From assembly GCA_947589465.1 (NCBI GenBank), contig CANQAE010000006.1:1-47885 (forward strand): a stretch of DNA of 47,885 bases, in the 5' to 3' direction. The notes beneath the pieces were generated by a model. That model did not search any database. It saw nothing but the letters and a program-made list of their open reading frames with translations, and had not been told where the DNA came from. A program made the translations under genes and the position numbers. This document shows, one piece after another, positions 41,467 to 47,885 of the stretch. The first letter of the stretch is position 1. Each line of letters starts with the position of its first letter. The DNA comes from an uncultured Clostridia bacterium. GTDB lineage: Bacteria > Bacillota > Clostridia > Christensenellales > Pumilibacteraceae.

Positions 41467-42550
41467 TTTTCTTTTTTCTCCTGCCTATGAGCGAAATTAC
41501 AAGCATAAAAATGGGCAAAATCACTTCCACAACAAGGCACAGCCACCTCGCCGGGCTCGTGCCGAGTTCAAACAAACTGCTCTTGTCGATGAAAACGAAT
41601 TGGCAAAGCACGAACAGCGCGACTGCGACGATAATGCTCCAAACCGTATCGCCACCCTTACCTACAATGTCTTTCAGCGACGAAGTTATGGCAATAAAAC
41701 TCAAAATTATCTGTATGAATATGGATATCATCCAAATACAAAAAATTGGTATATCGAACCTGCCGAAAAGGTAACTGCCCGACGAATATACTACCATGTT
41801 GCTTATATTATGCCCGTAGTCTATGATGATCGGGTAGTCGCCGTACGCCGCGAACAGCACTATCGCAAAGTACATTACCGCCGCGCTCGAAATCAACGCG
41901 CTTGCCATGCTTTTGAGCACAAAGAGTTTGCGCATACGCACCCTGCCCGTAAAGATGAGCAATACGGCTACGTCGCCGAACCAAAGCGGAAACTTGTTAA
42001 GCGTGCCTATAATGTCGCTTTTATCGGCGATCATGGGATACAATCCGCTTATTTCGAGGTTGCCCGCCGTGAGAAAAAACAATATGGCAAGCGACGCCAG
42101 AATGAACGGGAAAAACAGTTGCGCCGTTCTTCCGAGCGGGCGAAGTCCTTTCGAGGCGAACAGCACGAGCAAAAACAGCAGAAGAATAAAGCAAACGGTA
42201 AAATCTATGCTGCGCAAGATAGACGTCGTGAAAAACAGCCTTATTTCGCCTATCATAATTATGGTTTTTACGCCGAGCAAGACGGCAAAAACAAGCATAA
42301 TCGCCTTTGCGACGATCTTGCCCACGCTGCCCAACAGCACCTCGTAAAAAGTTTTGTCGGGATTGAGTTTGATGATAAACAAAATTACGAGCAGCATGGC
42401 AAGTTCTATCAGCACAAAGATGAGCATACTTATCCACCCATCTCTGCCCGAATATTTTATGAGTAATCCCGGCGCAAGAAAAATTTTGAGCGCCATTACG
42501 GCAATGAACACAAATACCGACAATTGGCTCGCGTCTATTGATTTTCGCAT
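41429..42550 (-). CDS. gerAB: GerB-type spore germination permease
   Basis: 373 aa with ten hydrophobic segments, the usual GerAB/APC-superfamily build. Family marks: S-Q-L-S-V-F near the N-terminus, S-G-R-D-G-W-I-S between helices 1 and 2, L-P-x-P-F-I-type segment around residue 150 (here F-F-P-F-I-L), and G-R-F-D-I-P-I-F near 268. GerB subunits bind the germinant inside the membrane of the dormant spore. It overlaps gerAA by 16 nt and gerAC by 38 nt, so the three are co-translated. The C-terminal tail is short and charged. Confidence 0.92.
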   Translation of the reverse strand: MRKSIDASQLSVFVFIAVMALKIFLAPGLLIKYSGRDGWISMLIFVLIELAMLLVILFIIKLNPDKTFYEVLLGSVGKIVAKAIMLVFAVLLGVKTIIMIGEIRLFFTTSILRSIDFTVCFILLLFLLVLFASKGLRPLGRTAQLFFPFILASLAILFFLTAGNLEISGLYPMIADKSDIIGTLNKFPLWFGDVAVLLIFTGRVRMRKLFVLKSMASALISSAAVMYFAIVLFAAYGDYPIIIDYGHNISNMVVYSSGSYLFGRFDIPIFCIWMISIFIQIILSFIAITSSLKDIVGKGGDTVWSIIVAVALFVLCQFVFIDKSSLFELGTSPARWLCLVVEVILPIFMLVISLIGRRKKKNEDDSREKSTDN

Positions 42551-43959
42551 TCGTCCTCCCCCTGCCTTACGTTATTTATATTGGGTATTGATTGCGGTCG
42601 TGTTTTCAATTTGGGGATCGGGACTCTTATCAACGAATCTTTGAGATCGTTTTTGACGTACGGCGCGAACGGCGCTGTGTACGGCACGCCGAAACTGTCG
42701 AGAGAAGTCATGAGATGCACGAAGAAAAGCGCCGAAATTATCAAGCCGTAAAAGCCCAAAAGCCCGCCCATGATTATCAAAATTATGCGTATAAGACTCA
42801 TCGTCCCCACCTCGTTGGGAACGGTATAAAGCGATATGGAACTGAGCGCCACCACCATTACCGCGGGCGAACTGATTATGCCCGCGTTGACCGCCGTTTC
42901 GCCGAGCACAAGAGCGCCGACGATGCTCATCGCCATACCGACTGCGCGCGGCATACGGACGCTTGCCTCGCGGATAATTTCAAACAGAAGCAGTACAAAC
43001 AGAATTTCGGTAAGCGGCGGCAACGGGATCCCTTCGATCGCGTTCATAAGCGTCGTCAAAAACCGTACGGGAATTACTTCCTGATGAAACATTTGGAGCG
43101 CGACGAAAAATCCCGGCAAGATCGCGCCGAAAAAGAGGGCGATAAGCCTCATTATTCGCAGAAAAGACGAATATGTGTTGCGTTCGTAATAGTCCTCGCT
43201 GCTCTGCAACGTTTCTATGAACATGAACGGGACGGTTATCACCATCGGCGAGCCGTCCACTATGAGCGCTACCCTGCCTTCAAGCAATTTCGCGCACACG
43301 ACGTCGGGCTTTTCGGACACGCCCGACTGCTGGAATATCGAAAACGGGTGATCTTCGAGCAGCGGCTGCAAATAGTGGCTGTCCACAAGGCAATCTATGT
43401 CTATTTTCGTAAGGCGTTTACGCACCTCGTTGATTATTTCGGGCGAGGCTATCGTCGAAATATACACGAGCGCCACCATGGTCGATCCGACCCGCCCGAC
43501 ACGGAACTTTTCGATACCCAGTGCCGGGGTTCTGAGCCTTCTTTCGATGAGTCCCAGATTTGTTTTCAGGTCCTCGATAAACCCCTCGCGAGGTCCGCGC
43601 ATGACCGTTTCGGTGGGCGGTTCGGCAACCGCTCGCTTGTCGTATTTGCGCGCGTTTATGCCGAGAACGTCATCGCCGACGAAAAGCAACAGATCGCCGC
43701 TGAGCAGCGCCGACATAGCATCTTCTTCCTTTTCGAGAATTTCGGTTTCGGAAGCCTGCAATACCACGTTTTTTATTTCTTTTGCGCCCTCGGCTTTGAG
43801 TCCGTAGAGTTGTAACGCTTTGATGACCCCCTTAATGACGACCGCGTCCGTCAATTCGGTGTTGAATAACAATTCGAAGGTTTTCTTCCCCACCTTGACC
43901 TCGCGCGTCTTGACCGACGTCTGCGTTGCGAATTTATCGAGTAACTCCTTGGCTTTCAT
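42535..43959 (-). CDS. gerAA: GerA-type spore germination protein
   Basis: 474 aa. It has a cytoplasmic N-terminal domain, the signature region D-S-H-Y-L-Q-P-L-L-E-D-H-P-F-S-I-F-Q with E-G-R-V-A-L-I-V-D-G-S-P, then Q-S-S-E-D-Y-Y-E-R and about five membrane segments from 245 to 430. GerA subunits form the oligomeric ion channel of the germinant receptor. The ATG at 43959 has no ribosome site and lies almost on the predicted start of a sigma-G-like transcript. A GTG at 43893 with GAGG upstream is an alternative start giving 452 aa. First gene of the operon. Confidence 0.92.
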   Translation of the reverse strand: MKAKELLDKFATQTSVKTREVKVGKKTFELLFNTELTDAVVIKGVIKALQLYGLKAEGAKEIKNVVLQASETEILEKEEDAMSALLSGDLLLFVGDDVLGINARKYDKRAVAEPPTETVMRGPREGFIEDLKTNLGLIERRLRTPALGIEKFRVGRVGSTMVALVYISTIASPEIINEVRKRLTKIDIDCLVDSHYLQPLLEDHPFSIFQQSGVSEKPDVVCAKLLEGRVALIVDGSPMVITVPFMFIETLQSSEDYYERNTYSSFLRIMRLIALFFGAILPGFFVALQMFHQEVIPVRFLTTLMNAIEGIPLPPLTEILFVLLLFEIIREASVRMPRAVGMAMSIVGALVLGETAVNAGIISSPAVMVVALSSISLYTVPNEVGTMSLIRIILIIMGGLLGFYGLIISALFFVHLMTSLDSFGVPYTAPFAPYVKNDLKDSLIRVPIPKLKTRPQSIPNINNVRQGEDECENQ

Positions 43960-43967
43960 ATCGAATT

Positions 43968-43996
43968 TATTATGTGTAATTATCCGCCCCTTATTC
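43968..43996 (-). promoter_or_regulatory. sigma-G-like (forespore) promoter of the ger operon
   Basis: On the minus strand GAATA (43996-43992), a 17-nt spacer and CATAATA (43974-43968) match the sigma-G consensus gHATR-N17/18-CATWHTA exactly. This fits forespore expression of germinant receptors. Confidence 0.6.
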
Positions 43997-44076
43997 TCTC
44001 AATATATATAAAACAACGATAGACGCATCTTATATAAAACGACGATAACCAACCTTTGTTCTTGCCTGCTCCTTAT

Positions 44077-44216
44077 AAAAAGCGGCGAAAGCCGCCTCGT
44101 GCGAGATACTTGCAATCGCACAAGCCGTATTACATAATTTGATTGGCTGCGCAAAGCAAACTTGCTTAAAGCGCAGGTGCGACGAAAAACTCGGCGGATG
44201 ACCGAGTTTGTTTTTT
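44077..44216 (+). ncRNA. hairpin-rich intergenic element, possible small RNA
   Basis: This 308-nt gap between gerAA and the channel gene contains four hairpins: GCGGC-GAAA-GCCGC (44082-44095), GTGCGA/TCGCAC (44099-44121), a nested stem CTGCGC-AAGCAA/TTGCTT-GCGCAG (44147-44176) and AAACTCGG/CCGAGTTT (44187-44209) followed by GTTTTTT. The last is a good plus-strand terminator; the first followed by T residues would serve the minus strand. A structured small RNA or a palindromic intergenic repeat are both possible. No known riboswitch motif is recognised. The strand is given from the stronger terminator. Confidence 0.4.
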
Positions 44217-44243
44217 GACAAAAGTGCTTCGATGTGGTATAAT
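44215..44243 (+). promoter_or_regulatory. consensus promoter of the formate/nitrite channel gene
   Basis: Perfect TTGACA (44215-44220), 17 nt, perfect TATAAT (44238-44243), directly behind the preceding terminator. Confidence 0.85.
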
Positions 44244-44267
44244 CGAGGCTGATGGAGAATTGTTTCT

Positions 44268-44915
44268 ATGAATACATTCGGTAAGATCTTGCGACAAACC
44301 GCAGACGGCATTATCGCCGGCATCATGATAGCGCTCGGCGGCACGGCGTATCTGTCGTGCTACAACGACAATCGTTACATAGGCGCGCTGCTCTTTTGCG
44401 TGGGGCTGTATTGCATTTGCATAAAAGGCTATTCGCTATACACCGGCAAGATAGGCTACACGCTCGATAAGCACGGCAAAGACGACATCTCGGTACTTTT
44501 GCTCGGATTGCTCGGAAACGCGATCGGCACGATCGCCTTCGGCTACCTCATTGCGGCGGCGATACCCGAAATCAAAGTTGCGGCTGCCGCGCTGTGCGAA
44601 TACAAACTCGCATTGCCTTATTGGCAAATTTTCGTTAGGGCGACGCTGTGCGGAATTTTGGTCTACCTCGCCGTGGATATCTTCCGCGAAAACAAAACTC
44701 CGCTCGGTATTTTGCTATGCATCCCCACATTTATTCTCAGTTCGTACGAACATTCGATAGCCGATATCTTCTACTTCGCCGCTTACGGAACTCCGTCTGC
44801 GCAAGCGCTTTTGGTCGTGTTCATCGTACTGCTCGGCAATTCGATAGGCGCGCTCATTTTGCCACTGCTCAAATTCGGGCGAAAAGCAGATAACTCACCT
44901 TGCGGCAACCTTTGA
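44268..44915 (+). CDS. formate/nitrite transporter family channel
   Basis: 215 aa with six hydrophobic segments, short for a family of 250-280. Family marks: G-I-M-I-A-L-G-G-T-A-Y after the first helix, L-Y-T-G-K-I-G-Y, L-L-G-N-A-I-G-T, L-C-G-I-L-V-Y-L-A-V (broken helix region) and S-S-Y-E-H-S-I-A-D with the conserved pore histidine. Members carry formate, nitrite or hydrosulfide across the cytoplasmic membrane; the E-H-S-I-A-D motif alone does not settle which. GGAGA lies 10 nt before the ATG. A consensus promoter drives it. Its last 21 nt overlap the end of the convergent ATPase gene. Confidence 0.85.
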   Translation: MNTFGKILRQTADGIIAGIMIALGGTAYLSCYNDNRYIGALLFCVGLYCICIKGYSLYTGKIGYTLDKHGKDDISVLLLGLLGNAIGTIAFGYLIAAAIPEIKVAAAALCEYKLALPYWQIFVRATLCGILVYLAVDIFRENKTPLGILLCIPTFILSSYEHSIADIFYFAAYGTPSAQALLVVFIVLLGNSIGALILPLLKFGRKADNSPCGNL

Positions 44916-47546
44916 CCTACGCGATCGCTTGTATTTCGCAATCGCCCGTTCCGCCGCTTTCATAAGTTCGACAAGGGGTATAACGGAGATCGCAAGCCCC
45001 ATCGCTATGGCGTATTCGGGAAGCGGGACGGCGACAAACCTGAATGCGAGAGCCAAAATCGGCACGTAAATGACAAGCGCAGTACACGCAAGCGACGCCG
45101 CCGTCGAACACCAAATATAACGATTGTGTTTCATGCCGAATATCGACTTACGGCGCGAACGCATATTGAACGAGTGGAAAATTTCTGCCATGGACAGCGT
45201 TAAAAACGCCATTGTCATACCGTGCGCCGATTCGATTATCGCGACCGAACCTGTTTCCATATACACGCCCGCAAAATATGCCGCGACGGTGATTACGGTA
45301 ACCAGTACCCCCTGTATCACCACGTCGATCATCATTCCGTCGGCAAAGATCCCGTCTTTCGGATTGCGAGGCGGACGGAGCATTATGTCGTCTTCCGCCG
45401 CTTCCATGCCGAGCGCGAGGGCGGGAAAGCAGTCGGTTATGAGGTTTATCCACAGCAAGTGGACAGGCTGTAATATAGTAAAGCCCATCAGCATCGCCGC
45501 AAATATCGAAAGAACTTCGGACAAGTTGGACGCGAGCAAAAATTGTATGGACTTGCGTATATTGTCGTATATCCGCCGCCCTTCTTCCGTCGCGGCTACT
45601 ATCGTTGCAAAATTATCGTCGGCGAGCACCATATCGGCGACGTTTTTCGTTACGTCGGTACCCGTAATGCCCATTCCTATGCCGATGTCGGCGTTTTTTA
45701 TGGACGGCGCATCGTTGACGCCGTCGCCCGTCATTGCGGTAACAATTCCCTTCTTTTGCCAAGCCTTGACTATCCTCACCTTGTGTTCGGGCTGTACTCG
45801 CGCGTATACTCCGTATTTTTCCACCCTGTCCGCAAATTGCTCATCGGTGAGTTCGTCGAGTTCGGCGCCCGTTATAGCCTCTTTGCGCGACGAAATTATG
45901 CCAAGTTCGGTGGCGATCGCGACCGCCGTGTCCATATGGTCGCCAGTTATCATTACAGGTCGTATTCCCGCCTTTTTGCACTCGACTATCGCGGGCGCAA
46001 CTTCGGGACGAACGGGATCGCTCATTCCCGCAAGCCCCACGAAGCACATATCGCGTTCGAGTTCCTCGGCGCGCGAGCAAGGCGGCGCCGAATAGAGTTT
46101 GAACGCGCACGACAAAACTCTGAGCGCCTTCCTTGCCATATTTGAATTTTCGTCAAGCACGGAGCGGCGCATTTTGTCCGTCAAAGGCACGATTTTGCCA
46201 CCAATATATATACTTCCGCACCTTTTGAGAAGTTCGTCGGGCGCGCCTTTCGTAAACTGAATTATGCGTCCGTCTACTCTATGGACCGTACTCATCATCT
46301 TTCGCGACGAGTCGAACGGTGCTTCGGCAAGACGCGGCAAATCGTTCCGCAGTTTCGAAACGTCGTAGCCTTCGCCCGTCGCAAACATTACGAGCGCATT
46401 TTCAGTCGGCTCCCCCCTCGGTTCTCCGTCCACCGTTTCGGCGTCGTTGCACAGCGACATTGCGTAACAGAGCGCGCTCTTGTCGCCGTGATATTCGACA
46501 ACCTTCATCTTGTTTTGCGTAAGAGTGCCCGTTTTGTCCGAACATATCACTCCCGTGCAACCGAGCGTTTCCACGGCTGTAAGTTTGCGAATGACCGCTT
46601 TCCGTTTGCTCATGTTGGTCACGCCTATGCTCAGTACGATCGTGAAGACCGCCGCAAGCCCTTCGGGAATGGCGGCAACCGCAAGCGACACGGCAACCAT
46701 AAACGTTTCGAGCGTCGAACCGAGCGTTATTTCGGGATACGAGCGTATCATATCTATCGCGAAAATCAACACACATATGCCTATTACCAGAATACTCAGC
46801 GTCTTACTCAGTTGCGCGAGTTTCTTTTGGAGCGGCGTTCTGTTGTCCTTCGCTTGCGAAATTGCGTCAGCGATTTTCCCCATTTCGGTTTTCATCCCAA
46901 TTGCGGTTACGACCATAGTTCCGCGTCCGTAAACCACCGTGCTACCCATATATCCCATGTTTCTTCGATCGCCCAAGGCGACTTTTTGCGACGCATTAAG
47001 TCTTTCGGTGTGCTTATCGACGGGCAACGACTCGCCCGTGAGCGCAGATTCTTCTACCTTGACATCCACCGTCGCGATGAACCGCCCGTCGGCAGGTATA
47101 TTGTCACCCGCTTCGAGCATAACGATATCGCCCGGAACAAGTTCTTCGCTTTTTATGACTGTCGGTTTGCCGTCACGCAACACTTTGCCCGTGTCGGCGC
47201 TGATCTCTTTGAGCGCTTCTATCGCCTTTTCGGCTTTACTCTCCTGAACTACGCCGAGTATCGCATTGATTATTACGACCGCCATTATGATAATAACGTC
47301 CGCAGGCGATTCGCCTGTTTTTAGCGATACTACGCCCGATATTGCCGCCGCTATTATCAATATTATTATCATCGGATTTGCAAGTTCTTGCAAAAATCTT
47401 ATTATCGGCGACTTCTTTTTCGGCTCGACAAGTTTGTTCTTGCCGTATATTTCGCCTCGTTTTTTCGCCTCATCGGCAGATAAACCGTCCGCCGAAGTCC
47501 TGTTTTCGGCTAAAACTTCGGCTGTCGTTTTGGCATATTCGGTCAT
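44895..47546 (-). CDS. P-type Ca2+-transporting ATPase (SERCA-like)
   Basis: 883 aa from ATG 47546, supported by CGGAGG; a longer frame from 47603 has no such site. It pumps cations out of the cytoplasm at the expense of ATP. Landmarks: cytoplasmic N-terminus (A-E-N-R-T-S-A-D-G-L), actuator T-G-E-S, helix M4 A-A-I-P-E-G-L-A-A-V, phosphorylation site S-D-K-T-G-T-L-T, nucleotide-binding F-T-K-G-A-P-D, hinge T-G-D-G-V-N-D-A-P, M6 segment W-I-N-L-I-T-D and a six-helix C-terminus. The M4 P-E-G-L and M6 N-x-x-x-D residues are those of type IIA/IIB calcium pumps. The 190 nt upstream are AT-rich with no certain promoter. Confidence 0.93.
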   Translation of the reverse strand: MTEYAKTTAEVLAENRTSADGLSADEAKKRGEIYGKNKLVEPKKKSPIIRFLQELANPMIIILIIAAAISGVVSLKTGESPADVIIIMAVVIINAILGVVQESKAEKAIEALKEISADTGKVLRDGKPTVIKSEELVPGDIVMLEAGDNIPADGRFIATVDVKVEESALTGESLPVDKHTERLNASQKVALGDRRNMGYMGSTVVYGRGTMVVTAIGMKTEMGKIADAISQAKDNRTPLQKKLAQLSKTLSILVIGICVLIFAIDMIRSYPEITLGSTLETFMVAVSLAVAAIPEGLAAVFTIVLSIGVTNMSKRKAVIRKLTAVETLGCTGVICSDKTGTLTQNKMKVVEYHGDKSALCYAMSLCNDAETVDGEPRGEPTENALVMFATGEGYDVSKLRNDLPRLAEAPFDSSRKMMSTVHRVDGRIIQFTKGAPDELLKRCGSIYIGGKIVPLTDKMRRSVLDENSNMARKALRVLSCAFKLYSAPPCSRAEELERDMCFVGLAGMSDPVRPEVAPAIVECKKAGIRPVMITGDHMDTAVAIATELGIISSRKEAITGAELDELTDEQFADRVEKYGVYARVQPEHKVRIVKAWQKKGIVTAMTGDGVNDAPSIKNADIGIGMGITGTDVTKNVADMVLADDNFATIVAATEEGRRIYDNIRKSIQFLLASNLSEVLSIFAAMLMGFTILQPVHLLWINLITDCFPALALGMEAAEDDIMLRPPRNPKDGIFADGMMIDVVIQGVLVTVITVAAYFAGVYMETGSVAIIESAHGMTMAFLTLSMAEIFHSFNMRSRRKSIFGMKHNRYIWCSTAASLACTALVIYVPILALAFRFVAVPLPEYAIAMGLAISVIPLVELMKAAERAIAKYKRSRRSKVAAR

Positions 47547-47670
47547 ATTTCCTCCGAGATTATGTAGCGGGGATTCGTCGCAAAAACGAGCGTTCCCGCG
47601 CATACTAAAATATATGCTTGCACCATACTTTTATAACTCAAATTAGCGCTATATCGGTGTTTGCGCCTAT

Positions 47671-47685
47671 ACTATATAATATAGT
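47671..47685. repeat. AT palindrome upstream of the Ca2+ ATPase gene
   Basis: ACTATA-TAA-TATAGT, a perfect inverted repeat, lies about 125 nt upstream of the ATPase start in a stretch with several TATA-like hexamers. It could be part of a promoter or operator. Confidence 0.35.
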
Positions 47686-47734
47686 TTATAATACTTTTTG
47701 GCTTAAATATCGACACCATCTCCCCGCTTATCAT

Positions 47735-47774
47735 AAAATATGGCGCAGTCAATTTTTTCGCCGCGCCATATTTT
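47735..47774 (-). terminator. distal of two tandem terminators
   Basis: AAAATATGGCGC (47735-47746) pairs perfectly with GCGCCATATTTT (47763-47774), with T-rich ends on both strands. It follows the hairpin at 47785-47811 for a minus-strand transcript entering from the right edge. Confidence 0.75.
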
Positions 47775-47784
47775 TACGTAGTAA

Positions 47785-47811
47785 AAAAGCAACGGAAGAT
47801 CCGTTGCTTTT
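47785..47811 (-). terminator. proximal of two tandem terminators
   Basis: AAAAGCAACGGA (47785-47796) pairs perfectly with TCCGTTGCTTTT (47800-47811); on the minus strand the stem is followed by TTTTTT. Confidence 0.85.
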
Positions 47812-47885
47812 CATCTTACTATTGGTTCAAGAAATAATTTGACGAGCGTCGTAGGTCTTCTCTGACCTAAGGCAACTTTTTCACT
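47785..47885 (-). ncRNA. 3' end of a structured RNA, possibly 6S RNA (partial)
   Basis: On the minus strand the right edge reads a perfect hairpin TAGGTC-AGAGAA-GACCTA (near 47850-47867), then TACGACG, an AT-rich unpaired stretch, CTTGAACCAA, and two intrinsic terminators. The order GAGAAG, CGACG, CTTGAACCAA recalls the 3' half of E. coli 6S RNA, but the 5' half is outside the window. The alternative is the C-terminus of a protein: one frame (47885-47811, 24 codons and TGA) is open, but its codons (three AGA, two TTA, GGT, CAG) are unlike this genome's usual choice. Either way a minus-strand gene ends here. Confidence 0.35.

Noticed and set aside
44030-44344. minus-strand frame of 104 codons across the hairpin cluster
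   Set aside because: It starts inside the channel gene on the opposite strand, has no ribosome site and covers stems and terminators, so it is unlikely to be translated.
1-47885. mobile elements, prophage genes, tRNA or rRNA genes
   Set aside because: No transposase, integrase, terminal inverted repeats, phage structural genes or cloverleaf/rRNA sequences were found on either strand.

Overview
The window looks like a chromosome segment from an anaerobic, spore-forming Firmicute of the Clostridia type, probably an uncultured gut-associated lineage. Evidence: a gerA-type spore-germination operon preceded by a sigma-G-like promoter, rubrerythrin, tryptophanase, a class 1B dihydroorotate dehydrogenase (pyrD/pyrK), strong AGGAGG-type ribosome binding sites and AT-rich intergenic DNA. 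Genes are dense and most lie on the minus strand. No insertion sequence, prophage, CRISPR array, tRNA or rRNA was recognised. Genus cannot be told from this sequence alone.

Layout: 1-397 holds a prepilin-like gene running off the left edge. 719-2301 (+) carries an SPL-type radical SAM protein and rubrerythrin. 2409-6445 (-) is a central-carbon/nucleotide operon (hexose phosphomutase, transketolase, YfbR-type nucleotidase). 6601-8235 (+) is an NAD synthetase whose glutaminase half has lost its catalytic triad. 8340-10939 (-) is a NatAB-like ABC exporter with a DtxR-family regulator upstream. 11064-19504 (-) is the pyrimidine operon in transcription order pyrC-carB-pyrK-pyrD-pyrF-pyrE-pyrB. It has a consensus promoter, a short leader reading frame and a terminator just before pyrC. 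carA is absent, and PyrB carries a PyrI-type zinc domain at its C-terminus. 19673-24485 (-) is the shikimate operon aroC-aroB-aroA-aroE-aroQ-aroK, tightly overlapped.

24829-31682 (-) is the most unusual region. It is one transcription unit encoding an ABC ATPase fused to a YwaF/TMEM164-like polytopic membrane domain, a large ABC permease, a membrane-anchored Ig-like protein and a large Ig/beta-helix-like lipoprotein. I read it as a candidate undescribed envelope transport or assembly system. 31867-35457 (-) encodes LemA, a DUF2207 protein, an S51 peptidase and D-aminoacyl-tRNA deacylase. 35717-38646 (+) has an HtrA-like lipoprotein protease, a polytopic membrane protein with a repetitive acidic tail and a small helical protein.

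38723-40102 (-) is tryptophanase. 40180-43959 (-) is the gerA-type germination operon, whose C subunit lacks a lipobox and carries a long Gly/Ser linker. 43960-44267 holds a cluster of hairpins. 44268-44915 (+) is a formate/nitrite-type channel that overlaps tail-to-tail with a P-type Ca2+ ATPase (44895-47546, -). At the right edge is the 3' end of a minus-strand transcript, possibly a 6S-like RNA, followed by tandem terminators.
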